From NCBI GenBank assembly GCA_032358165.1, contig JAALGY010000032.1:496001-560000 (forward strand): a stretch of DNA of 64,000 bases, read 5' to 3'. Position 1 is the stretch's first letter; the number at the start of each line of letters is the position of its first letter. Below the pieces are notes generated by a model. It saw only the letters and a program-made list of their open reading frames with translations. It searched no databases and had not been told where the DNA came from. The DNA is from Diplosphaera chodatii (lineage: Eukaryota; Chlorophyta; Trebouxiophyceae; Prasiolales; Stichococcaceae). The position numbers were made by a program, and so were the translations under genes. Shown one piece after another: positions 1-12,100 of this stretch.

Positions 1-77
1 GCAAACCTTTTACAGTTCTGCCCACTCCAGATTGGCTGAGTTCCAGAAGCAATATGATGTGCAGCATTGAGGTACAC

Positions 78-2099
78 CTGCGCATCAGCGGCAGCTGCAG
101 ATGGCTGTGCCATGGCACCATCCGCAGCTGTAGCTCCACTGACAGCGCGTGCTGCTGCAGCGCCAACAGCAGCTGCAGCAGGAACTCGGCTGCTGCCTGG
201 CCTGCTCTGCTGTCCTCCTGCGGCGCCCTGCCCTGCAGTGCTTGCTGCCTGCCCTGGGGTGTCGAAGCGCAGCGCAGCACGCAGCAGGTGAGACTGCTGT
301 CCACTGACGCTGCTGGTACCACCCAGGCGCGGCGCGACCCCAGACGTAGCCTGCAGCCGCCAAGAGGCACTGTTCATGCAGGTGAAAGATGATAGTCAGC
401 GACACGGGCACAGCCCTGCCAACCTCTGCACCTGACATCGGGGTTCAGGGGCGCAATCATGACCAGCATGCAGACCTTGCTGGATGGCGAGTGCAGCGAC
501 AGCTTGGCCGCCATGTCTGTGACACATGGGCTGGCGCTGCCGGCGCGCTGCGAGCTGTCGCCCGGCGCCTTGTGCGGCGGCGGCGGCGGCGCCGGCACTG
601 CTGCTGCTGACCGCGTCTCAGCGGACGCTGCCGGCAGTGCGGATGCCGGCGGAGAGGCTGCACCTGCCAGCGCGACTGCAGGATCGTCCACTGGGGTTGA
701 CACCGCGCCGGCAGAGGACCCCATTGCAGCCTGTGCCGCAGCTGCTGCTGGCACAGGCAGCGGGGGAGCGGGCTCCACATCCATGAGCTCCTCCGGCTGC
801 GGGTGTGACCGTGTGACAGCATGCTGCAGCAGGGTACACACCCTGTAAAGCTTTGCTGCATAAGTCTCTGGGGAAGCTGCATGCATGCAGCGTCTGGCAT
901 GCAGTGACATGCATGGTGATGCACACCCCTGAGCAGTGCTGATATCAGGTTTCACCAATGGGGTCTAAGGGGTCTCAGTCGGCACCTGCTGCGCCATTGG
1001 TGTGTTGAGGCGGGCCTCCATGCCTGTCAGCATTGGTGCAAGCGCCTGGCCAAATGGCGTGGCCAGCACCTGCATGCTGTGGCAGTCTGTTGGAGATCCT
1101 TCCTGACGCCCAAACCCTCCCAGCAGGGTGGAACGTCTGCCCGGGATGACAACAGGCGCAGGGTATTCGCGCGCGGGCAATCACCAGCAATGCAGTTGCA
1201 CCTCAGCTGGCAGGTTGGTGATGTGCGGCGGGATGCCAGACCCCGTGAGAAAGGTCGCAAACTCATCGCTGAAGTTGTTGCACTGCACACACGCAAGCAC
1301 AATGCTGTGGCACACACCTGGTCAGGTCTGGTAGGACGTTGATCCCCTGAGTGTGCAAGTGACACTCAGCATGCAACGTAAGCCCAGTGAGTCAGGCACG
1401 CTCTGCACGCACGTTGTGATGGAACAGGTTGTAGTTCTGTGGCGAATAGCGGTCGGATATGTCCACGAGGTACTCCTGGCGGACGTCGGCCGGCAAGTGT
1501 GTATACCTGCGTGCACACAAGCCAACACTGTTGTAGGACATATAGTCTGCCGCACGCTGCAACGACGGCGCCTCGTAATCGAACAGGCTCCATTTACTCA
1601 CCCAAGGTCAAGGACTTGTACGGGCTGACCGTAGGGCGTGTGCCCAGGCACTGCCTCCTGGATGCCACCGCCATAAAAGTGCTCCACCCCGCCAACCACT
1701 ATTGCTGTGTGATAGATGGCCTCAATCTGCATGCGGCGGTCGTTCAACATGCATGCCAATTGCGTCGCCTGGCTTGTTCACTTCTGCATCTGCCATGCAT
1801 GCAGTCCCACGTGCAGGTCACTTGCAGGAAGGCAGCGTGCAAAGCACGCTCACCTGCCGCCCAAGCAGCATTGGTGACATCTGACGCGCCAGCCCTTGGC
1901 TGCGAAGTTGAAACACAGGATATCAGCCAGCTGTCTGTTCGTGCGTTGAAGGCCACATGCACTGCAGGACAGCACGACGGGGACTGCATCCTACATGGGA
2001 TGCAGCATGCAAGCAGCTTAGCAGGAGCCAGGGCGTGGCAAAGCTTACGCACCTGAGGTCGTAGACGCGCAACAGCACCTTCTCGCCGTCCTCATCCAT
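78..2099 (-). CDS. DeSI-like PPPDE thiol peptidase (deSUMOylating isopeptidase family), 3' end probably beyond the window
   Basis: PPPDE-family cysteine peptidase, related to plant and animal DeSI proteins that remove SUMO or ubiquitin-like tags. Exons in coding order: 2053-2099, 1854-1899, 1602-1726, 1413-1506, 1202-1282, then 986-1069 or 965-1069. All junctions are GT-AG and in phase. Seen: start MDEDGEKVLLRVYDLS, then DLSQGLARQ, the catalytic-His region IEAIYHTAIVV, FYGGGIQEAVPGHTPYG, and the catalytic Cys in CNNFSDEF, followed by TPFGQALAPML. Stopping at the TAG at 965 gives 165 aa, close to a minimal family member. However, a donor at 985/984 joins in phase 0 to Ala/Pro-rich exons 476-796 and 78-350. 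The second of these also ends at a donor (78/77), so the gene may continue off the left edge. Start 2099 is the first ATG before the conserved domain. The 5' end faces FNR across about 490 bp. Family call is firm; the C-terminal tail is inferred. Confidence 0.85.
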
Positions 2100-2592
2100 G
2101 TCTTCTCCCTGCCCGTGCGCTCTCTACGCACCCAGTGGGGGTTGGGGGTCCTTCCAAGACGGTCTAGAAGCAAGAGTAGTGCGGAGGCAACGAACAGGAG
2201 AAGAGCAATGGACGTCTCAGGCTGCGTTATCCGACACAATGTGCATGTTTGAAACGGACAAATGGCGTGGATGGGCGAGCAGGCCAGGCTCTGCTCGAGA
2301 ACGCAGTTCAGCCACCCTGTGCTGGGATGCTCATGGTTGTTACAGAACGGGATGCAACCCAAGCCTGTGGCCACAGGAGCGGATGAGATGGCCATCCCGG
2401 GCAGCCGGCTCTTACAGATCGGTCTCGCGTCCACCCCTCTTGCAAGTATATAGTGTGAAGCTTTTGCCAGCATGTCTGCCCAGGTGCGCTTTGCTATGAC
2501 TTTGCTTGCGCATGCCGAGTTGTGACGGAGGTTGTGGCGAGCTTAAGCTGCTGCCGATGTGTGCGCTGCAGACTTGCCACCGCACAGCTGGC
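2100..2592. promoter_or_regulatory. Divergent spacer between the PPPDE peptidase and FNR
   Basis: This 493-bp gap separates two head-to-head start codons and must hold both 5' UTRs and promoters. I see no convincing coding exon and no clear TATA box. Confidence 0.4.
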
Positions 2593-5429
2593 ATGGCGTC
2601 AATGTCGGGGCCACAGAGGGCGCTGCCGGCAAAGGTGCAGGCTTTTGTCCGCACGGTTGCCCATCCGCTTGAGTGCTCTCTAGGTCGCATCAGGCATGCA
2701 AGGATGTGGGCGACAGCAACATGGAGGGTAGAGCCGCACGTGCAGGGAGCATCACCTTGCACTTGCTGCTCTGTCGCAATCGCTGACAGCATACCTGCGA
2801 CGCCTGAGCGACGAGGGAAGTGCAAAACCTGCACTTCCTCATGCACATGGCTGCCTTCTCTAGCTGTTCTGGAGGAGTGCAGCATTTGCAGCGGCGGCAA
2901 ACGCTGGAGACTGTCTCGTCAAGTGCGGCAACGGTCAACCACGCCTTAGGCACAGGCTGCCCAGCCTAGGTCTCAGCATGCAACCGCGGCAACATGGCCT
3001 GCACCCATGCAGAGCTGGGCTTATGCGACCGGGCGATCGGCAAAGGGGAGACGGTAGCGTGTGATATACATACAAACATACGGTGTGCTGACCCCATTCC
3101 AATGTTGTGCCTGCAGCACTTTGCCGGCAGCATGCCGCTGCGGGCGGCAAAGCTGCAGGCGAAGCGCATGCAGCAGCAGGCAGCCCGCGCACAGGCCACA
3201 GCCACAGAGGAGGTCACACGGCAGAAGGTGCTTCGGCTATGCCTCAACTTCCACCCTCCATCAGTAGAAACATGGCACTTGCACATGCGCATTCTGCTGT
3301 CGCAGGGCGGGGGTGTGGGAGCTCCAAGTGTTGACAGCTGATCGTCTGTTATGATTCGCAGGTGCCGACTGAGCTAGAGGATGGCGACCTGCCGCTGAAC
3401 ACCTTCAGCCCTAAGAAGCCATTCAAGGGCAAAATTGTGAGCGTGGAGAAGATCACAGGCCCCAAGGCCACTGGCGAGACGTGCAACATCGTCATCGACA
3501 CAAACGGCGACATCCCCTACTGGGAGGGCCAGTCCTATGGTGTCGTCCCCCCGGTGTGGACCTTCAACTTCAATGCCGGCGTCGTATGGCTTCAATGTTT
3601 GTCGTGTCAGTGGCACAGTTGTGTGCTGAAGACCAAAGTCAGTCAGCAAACGATGTTCATGGATGACACACAAGAGCAGGCCCCCTGATGTTGTTCGTTT
3701 CTGTGCCACTGCAGGGCACCAAGGTCAACAGCCGCGGCAAGGAGATGCCGCACGGCACCCGCCTGTACTCCATCGCAGCCAGCCGCTACGGCGACAAGTT
3801 TGACGGCAAGACCACGACGCTGTGCGTGCGGCGTGCCACGTACTGGGACTCCGAAAAGGTGCACACGCAGCAGCCAGTACTTGAAGATGCACGGCTGTCA
3901 AGGGTCCGTGCGGCTGGACGGGCCGTGGTCCCAAGGTTGCTGTCAGGCCAAGATGACACGGCCTCCACCTGTAATCAGGCCTCTATGCAATCTGACTTGT
4001 GCAAGCGGTGGCCTGTTGCAGAACGCTGAGGACCCAGAGAAGAAGGGCATCTGCTCCAACTTCCTGTGCGATGCCAAGCCTGGAGATGAGATCACCATGA
4101 CCGGTGAGCGCCCTGCCGTCTTCGCAGCGGGTAGCATGCGCTGCGGCAGCAGAAACCATGTGCACATGGCCGCTGCCGCCTCTGCGGATGCGGCTGAATT
4201 GCATGGGAGCTTGTTGCTGCTGCAGGCCGTGTTCAATGTCTCTATTTGCCAACAACATCACTGACACGTAACTGGTGGTTGCCGTTCGCTTGAGTATGGC
4301 GTACGTGTTGGCGTGCAGGCCCCACGGGCAAGGTGCTGCTGATGCCGGAGGACCCCAACGCGGTGTACATCATGGTGGCGACCGGCACCGGCATCGCGCC
4401 CTACCGCGCCTTCTGGCGCCGCCAGTTCATGGAGGATGTGCCCAACTACAAGTACGCTGCAGCTGCACTGGCTTGACATCCAGCATCTTCGCGAGTTTGT
4501 CGTCGTCAATGGGATGGTCCAGTGTCAAGGTGTCGGCGCTGGGGAGCAGGTTTCTCCTTGTGTGCAACTTCCAGACCACAACATGAATCGTGCTGGAAAA
4601 TGCTGGGGTTGACGATGATGACCAGCACGAATGTTGCGTAGGTTCACGGGGCTGTCGTGGCTGTTCATGGGCGCCGCCAACAGCGACGCCAAGCTGTACG
4701 ACGACGAGATCCAGGCCATCGCGAAGAAGTACCCCGACCAGTTCCGTGTGGACTACGCGCTCTCGCGCGAGCAGAAGAACAAGAGCGGCGGTAAGTGTGA
4801 GGTTGCTGGGAGCTGCCGATGTGATTGCAGCAGATGGTTCTCAGCAAGGGTGTGCATAGCATCCACCCCACAGCACAGCCGGTTGATGTTCATGCGCTCA
4901 TACATGTGTTCCTACCCTGGCAGGCAAGATGTACATCCAGGACAAGGTGGAGGAGTACGCTGATGAGGTCTTCGACCTGCTGGTGCGTCATGTCTTCACA
5001 TGTAATCGCTGCAGCTTGGAGGATCTGCAGTCAGCGCACCAGCCGCTCAGCTGTGGCGATAACACTCCTTGCATGCCGGCTGCCCCCAGCTGTGGTGTCT
5101 GTAGCTAACGTTGCTGTGTTGTCCACACAGGACAACGGCGCGCACATCTTCTTCTGCGGGCTGAAGGGCATGATGCCCGGCATTCAGGAGATGCTCGAGC
5201 GGGTGGCAAAGGTGTGCGCCTGCTCCATTGTAGTTTCTGGCAGCCACTGTGCGTTCAACGGTGCTGGTATGTTGCCATTGAGCGGATTGCTTTTGTGTGC
5301 GCCAGGAGCTAGACAGCCTGGTACGTACTCATGCGTGTTTTGTGCACCCTGCAGGAGAAGAGCCTGGACTGGGAGAGCTTCTTCGAGCAGCTGAAGAAGA
5401 ATGGCCAGTGGCACGTGGAGGTGTACTAG
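2593..5429 (+). CDS. petH: Chloroplast ferredoxin-NADP+ reductase (FNR)
   Basis: FAD enzyme that passes electrons from reduced ferredoxin to NADP+ at the end of photosynthetic electron transport, on the stromal side of thylakoids. Ten exons close in phase (355 aa): 2593-2634, 3117-3227, 3362-3553, 3715-3858, 4022-4103, 4319-4451, 4642-4790, 4924-4982, 5131-5211, 5355-5429. About 50 N-terminal residues are basic, Ala/Gln-rich and lack acidic residues until TEE, as a transit peptide should. FAD-domain motifs: [32 protein letters not shown]-domain motifs: [50 protein letters not shown]. The protein ends in the canonical WHVEVY with C-terminal Tyr. Start: MASMSG at 2593 splices in phase to the next exon; a start inside exon 2 (3132) would halve the transit peptide. 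Family identity is essentially certain; only the first exon is inferred. Confidence 0.97.
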
Positions 5430-6145
5430 GCCCATCAGGCGCTGTAGCAACAGAAACGAACTGAGAACACACTTTTGCCAAGCCGTTTCCAGCCGCTCTG
5501 GGGGTTCGCCTCACGTACATGTCCAGTGATTCTTGATTGCAAGAAGGGCGTGGCTATGCAATATTGTTGGGGCTGTCAGCCGAGCCCGCTGTAGCACTGG
5601 TTGGCGGGTGTTTGTGTGGCATGCGGCACACAGCGTGCCGTTGTGATCAGCAGTGCATAGCTGTCAGCCGTGTCATGCATTCTGATACATGACACTGCAC
5701 CCTGAGGTGCCATACTGCACCGCCATATCATGCACCTTCCTGAAATTGACCGTCACCGACTGTGCGCAGCATTATCAGTGCACTGAGCCAACCTGAGTCA
5801 GGTTGCACCGCTTAGTTGGACATGATGCCGCGGAAGGGACCACTGGACATCATGCAGTCAGCCTTGCCTGTTGCTGGTCATAGGCAGGACAGCCGGACAA
5901 CAAGAGGCTGAGCAGATCCTTGTTGGAGGGCCCGAATCTCACAGGCTGGCTACAAACATCACTGAAGCTGCCTTTCCGGAACATAAAACGCTTTCACTCA
6001 GACTCAACTCACACAAAGCTGCACCTTGCAGTCAGAGCTACCAGTTTGAATTGTTTTAAAGCAGATCTACGCCCGGTGTTGGCTGAGCTGATTATTGCGA
6101 TAACACCGGAACACCTCTCTGCAGCTCAGCAGCGCCAGCCTTAAC
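5430..6145. other. Intergenic: FNR 3' UTR and upstream region of the VIT-vWA gene
   Basis: No supported exon in about 716 bp. Short open frames around 5870-6059 lack codon bias or homology. Expected content is the FNR 3' UTR followed by the promoter of the next + strand gene. Confidence 0.4.
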
Positions 6146-9100
6146 ATGGTGGACGTCGGGAAGTGGCTTACTGAAGACTCAGATTGCACAGATACCGAGT
6201 CCGGCCTGTTTGTGGCCGGCAATACGGCAAAGGCGGTGCCGCTGAGGTCCAGGTGAGCATGCTCCGCCTGCTTCCGAAGCTGGCCACAAACATGCTAGCC
6301 GCATGTGCGACATGGTATGGACACTAATCTGAACACCATGCGGAATACATGCATGTTCAGTTCGCCGGGGCACGGGCGTGATCTGCACACACCGGGGAAT
6401 GCGGCGCGGCGCATGGTCCCATCAGATGACCTTCACATTGGGGAACGCATGCTGTTGCTACCCGCTTTGCAGGCATGTGAGAGCGGTGCTGCACTGCGAT
6501 CTGGCCTTTGCGGAGACGACAGAGGAGCTGTCCTACTTGGCAGATGCGGATGTGACGGTGGCCTTCCGTTTCCCCGTGCCTTCGCGTGCTGCAGTCTACC
6601 GGTGAGCTGAGCACAGCAAATCACCGACACGATCATATCCACTGTATGCTTGTCGTGTGCTTTCGTGCTCTGCCCTGGTCCTGTCGGCCTGATGCGCGCT
6701 CACTGCATGTGCATCACGCCGCAGCACCCACCGTGGTGACGGTCTCCATGCGAAAGCGCAGGTTTGAGGCGACCATCGGCGACCGGAAGGTCGTCACCCA
6801 GACGAAGCGGAAGGCGCAGGCGGAGCAGGAGTACACGCACGCCGTGCGGCAGGGCCACACCGCCGTCCTTGCCAAGCAGGTCAGGCTGACAGACTGACTG
6901 ACAGCCTCGCATTGCGACATGAGTCTCAGCACAGCCATACACTGGAGTGAGCTTGCACCCTGGATGCCTGTAGCATGAATGCCATGCAGCACCAGCTCAG
7001 CCGGCGCTGATCAGGGCGGTGCGGTCAACATGACGTGAGTCTGGGTAGTAACCATGCGAATATGGTATGTGCAGGCGGCCGGCAGCATCTACAGCGTGGA
7101 GCTGGGCAACCTGGAGGCACACACCGAGTGCGTCGTCCGGCTGTCCTACCTGCGCCAGGTATGAGACCGTTCCAGAATAAGACAACGCTGACTGACTGCA
7201 ATGCGGCAGCTTCCCAACATGCCTGGGTTTCGGGTCTTGGCAGGCTGGCAGGTGCAACCCCACATGTTTGCCGAATACCAGAGCAGTGTGACAACGTTGT
7301 GTCGGGACTGCAGCTGGACCGAGCAGCGGGTGTGCTTGAGTACGCGCAAACTGCGACATGGGTGCCGCCGTACGTCACCCCTCAGGAGCTGGCCGGTGGC
7401 GCTGACTCGGTGGGTTGAGCTGTCCGTGTTGTGTCCGGCTGCAAGTGCTCCCACAACGCTCACTGCAGGTGACAGGCAGACCTCCAGCATGCGCACAGCA
7501 GCCACGTTGCCTTTGGATGTCAAGCTTATGGATGGGCTGCAGCAGTGGTGGTGCATGCCTCAGACAGTAGGTCTTCCAGGACTTCCCTGCCTCCCGAGTC
7601 CACAGTGCGGTACTGCAGGTGGCGGCTACAAACCCCAAGTTTGCAACCAAGGTCAGCTATAGCCTGACGTACGACGTGCGCATCAACAGCAGCGCGCCGC
7701 CAACGTCAGTCACGTCGCCCAGCCACAACGACGTGCTGGAGAGCAGGATGGACGGCACAGCCACTTGCATCAGCGCCAGCAGAGAAGGTGTCGCCTCTGC
7801 TTCAGCGCCAATGTCAAAAGCTGCAGAAGACAGAAGACCTGTTAAGGCCGAGCATCTAGGCACGCCAGAACGTGAAGTGGCATGGCCGGCAGCAAGCGCA
7901 TCGCCTGTTATGCACTCAAGGTCATGTTGCTGATACAGACATCCCATTGCAGTGTCGGACCCCAGCCTGGACTTCGTGCTGCTGGTGGAGCTGCCAGAGG
8001 AGCATGGAAAAGCCGAGCGCAGCCGCCTCGAGCTGCAGCGCTGCGTCCGAGGCGACACCAAAAAGGTCGTTGCACAGGACACCTTCGTGCCAAGGTGAGC
8101 TGACGAATGCATGCTGGCCAACGGTCAACCACCAGAGAACTCTGAAACAGGTACCTGCCAGCTGCAGCAAGAATAAAATCCCGCGCTGCCTCTAATGCCT
8201 GCCGAGATCAGTTATTTTGTTATATACAGCATGGAAGGGGACAGGAGGCCACCACCGCCGCGCGAGCTTTGGCTGGTCATAGATGGGTCCGGCAGCATGG
8301 GCGGCGCACCAGAGGTCCAGGCCCGCGATTCCGCCAGCTTCTTCGTCAAGGACCTGCCTCAGAACAAAGGTGGATTGCTCACTCTGGCCATGAGACACTA
8401 CGGAACAGCTGTGCACAAGAGAGTGTGCATCAGACAGCCGACACTGTCCTGGCACATAACATTAGGGTGACAGGAATGTTGAAAGAGCTTCGTTGGCGTC
8501 AGTGGTCGTTTGGTACAGATGATCGCTGTTGATGACTGATACGACCGCTCAAGATCAGGTGATGCGGTTTCCCTGCAGGCATCAAGTTCAACCTGGTCAT
8601 GTTTGGCAGCTCGCACCAGATGATGTGGCCGGCAGCACGAGATGTCACGGATGCCGCCACCAAAGAGGCTGAGACCTGGGTGCAAGCGCACGTGAATGCG
8701 CACTGGGGCGGTACCGAGATCCTGGGCGCTCTCAAGGCCGTCTTTGCCGTGCCAGTCAGCGAGGGTGAGCCTGCCGGCTGCGGCTTGTGTTGCCACGCTG
8801 ACGTCGGTCGTGAAACTGCCTGCGCTCCTGGCATTGCCACGTCCTTCAGAGGCAGCACTGTTGGTTGACCATTTCACATATGGCTTGGTATGTGCATTGC
8901 ACAGGGTACACGCTTCCGGTCTGGCATGGCCCAGGTACACTTAGTCAGTGTCACATGCTTACATACAGGCCACCAGCGTGAGATCATCTTCTGCACCGAC
9001 GGTGGCGTCTCTAGCACGGAGGAAGGTCGCATCAAGTCCCTTGTCAAGTCGAGCGGCGGCAGCGGCATGACACCAGTCAAGAAGGTACAGCTCAGCGGCT

Positions 9101-12100
9101 GCAGCTGGTCGAGCCGATGTTGCTCCCATCACCTCGTGTCATTTGACCTCAGGTCTGCTGACATGTGCAGAGTGCTTGCACCAGGGAACGCTGAAGTGCT
9201 GCGACACCTGCTGATGGCAAGCATTCTGGCATTGCCGTGTGGTCAGCCCATGTCATGTCAACCTTGCAGGTGCTGCGGAACCTGATCCCCGGGGAAAGCA
9301 GCCGGCGGCGCCCACCCCGGAGCAGCAGGCAGCAGCCGGCGGCACCGCCTGCCACGTGCTCGGCATCGGACACGGCGTGCACCGCGGCTTTCTGGACGGT
9401 ATGGGGGACGACGCCTGGGCTGTGCTTGCTTGTGGTATTGGTCGTGGCATACCAAACCTGACCACTGCGGCCCACAGTGCAACACGGCAGAATGCAGGCC
9501 CTGCTCGTGTGCCAAGAGACCGGCAGTGCCTGGCACCGGTGCACGTTATGCTTCTGCCGGATGTTTGTTGCGTGCTTTCTGCACAGACATGGCATCCTTG
9601 AGCGGCGGCGTTGCGCAGTACGTTGTGGATGGGGAGGATGTGGCGGTCGAGGCGGGCTTCCTGAAGAGGTGTGCGCTCAATGTGAGCGCCCTTAGCAGGT
9701 GATGGCCGATGGAGGAACATCATGCCAGCCCTTCAGACTTTGTGAATTCGCCTGGGGTGTCTGGCCTAGCCACAAGCATACAAGGACGTGCAATGAGACA
9801 GGACCTTGCTATTAACAACTCACGAGTGCGTATGCCTGCGCACAGCTTGCAAAGAATCACAAGCGCCAGCTGACTGCATAACACTTTCCCTCTGAGACAG
9901 TGATGCATGACTCTTGCAGGCCGCGCCTCATCACGAAGAACTGCCTGCTGGCCCCGGCGCCCGCAGCGCTGCCGCCCCGCCTGTTCCCTGGCGAGCCGCT
10001 CGTCATCCTGGCTCAGGTGATCCGCTGCACGTGCCGCCAAGCAATGCCTCGTTTGTCGCTGAAAGTTGCATGCCTGGACCGCAGCAGGCAGGATGCCCGC
10101 AAATGCCCATATAATAAACTGATTTCAGTAAGCAAGGTGTCGAGATACCCTGATGCCATTGCGGCGTCAACACGCTGCAGGTGGTGAAGCACGAGCCAGG
10201 GGCGGCTGTGGGCCTCACGGTCAATAGGCCGGATGGCGGCGAGCTTGACATTGAGCTGCCGCTCGAGACTGAGCAGGCGACAGCTGGCGACGCCTTCGCT
10301 GTGCTGCATGCGATGTGGTAAGCCACTGTACTGAGCAGCATGGGTAGCAGATTGCAGAGACTCTGGTTTGTAGAAGCGTTGCAATGTCTCTACGTGACTG
10401 CGGAATTGTCCACGTTCACATTCATGATGGACATTGGGCCAAACACAATATATTGATGCAGCTCGGTGGGTGGGCTGCTGGATGGCCGGTCAGCACTGCA
10501 CCTGCAGCCGGACGGCAGCCTGAGGCGCCCGGTGCCCAGCAATGAGGTCGTTCATGATGAGGTCGTGCGCATGGCCATCGAGGTGCAGGGCGTGAAGGGA
10601 TCTGCTGCCAGCATCACACCTTGCGCACGGCTCACGGCAACCTCCATGCTGCCACATTGGGTGCTGCCACTACGGACATGAGAGTAGTTGCAAACACAAC
10701 AGAGTCCTGCCACTGCGCAAGACCAGTCTCCAAGTGCAGTGTGAACAGGCAGACATGCCAGCTGACCTTTCGTTTTGCATGACGATACAGGAGAACCTCG
10801 TGACGCCGCACACTGCCTCGGTGGGCGTGCTGCTGCAGAGCAACCCGCTAGACCCCAGCAAGACTGAGCAGCACGAGGTGCCGCTGCAGGTGGGCTCTGC
10901 AAGACAGACCTTGCAACCCAATCAGGAGCCCTGTGGGTCATAGCTGACGCCGCTGCACTTGCCATGCTGGCCACCGCCTTGCAATCCTGCAGGTAATGGG
11001 GATCCCCTCCTGGCTGCAGGTGCCGCAAGGGCGCACGCTGTGGCAGCCAGAGCCAGTCGGTGACGCTTTTCTGAGCGCATACCCACCACACTACGCATTT
11101 GGCGGCGGCCCGCCCCCTCCAATGGCACAGCAGGTATGCACACCTGCTATCCTATTTTTCTGTTGGTTTCTGCCAGGCACTGCTCAGTGGGGTGTCTCTC
11201 GGTATCTGTTGGTCGGCACAGAGCTCATGCCCTACGTCACTCGAGGTAGCCATTTGGTGCCCGTATGTCGGTTGCCATTGCAGCCCTGAAACACAGTGGC
11301 ATGGCGAGCAGATCATGCACCTGTCTTGCAGTGCTTGGCGGATCCTGCAGAAGCGTTTGCTGCATCGCTTCCATGTTATCCCATGATGCGCTGCGCAGCG
11401 GCCCCTAGGAAGCGCTCGAGGGTGCTTGACGGTGAGTGCTGTTTACTACAAGACACTAGGAACGGCCCACATGGTGGTGCCGTGTCACTTGTGGCTGCAC
11501 AGCGCCCGTTGCAGTGAGATGCAACGTGCTGCAGGTGGTGCACACACTGTTCAGTTGTTTTGTTCGACACCCTGCCTGCGGCTGCCTCATGGGCGTGATG
11601 GCGCTCCGGCATGATGGTCGATGTGCACACAGGCTTTGGCTATGGCGGTTCGACCAGAGGCCGTGTTGCTGGGTCTGCAGCTTTCGCAGCTCCAGCAGGA
11701 GGCGCAGCCGACGCCTGCAAAGCTGGTGCGCCTCAGCTGGCCTACATAGCCCAACGATGACAAGGCAGCTTCACAGTCGCTGCGTGAACAGCTGCCGCAT
11801 TTGCTGCAGTCTTCATGTGTGTGTTCAGCGCTGCTTTTCTGAACCGTGGTGCACAGTACACGGGCTGCTATCCCTCAAGCCGTCTGGGGCCATCGCACAG
11901 CAGGGCCTTCCGTCGGGCCTCTTGACGCGCTGACTCTGGCCTCACCTTGCCTGTGTCTGCTGTGCAGCAGCGCCGGCTGCTGACACCCGCCAGGACGACG
12001 TGTGCACGCCTAGCATCTACGGCCTCCTCATGCGCGGCGAGCACGCGCCCGCACTGCAGGCCAAGGCCGGCTCCCTGGCGCGCAGTGCAGAGGTGGGTAC

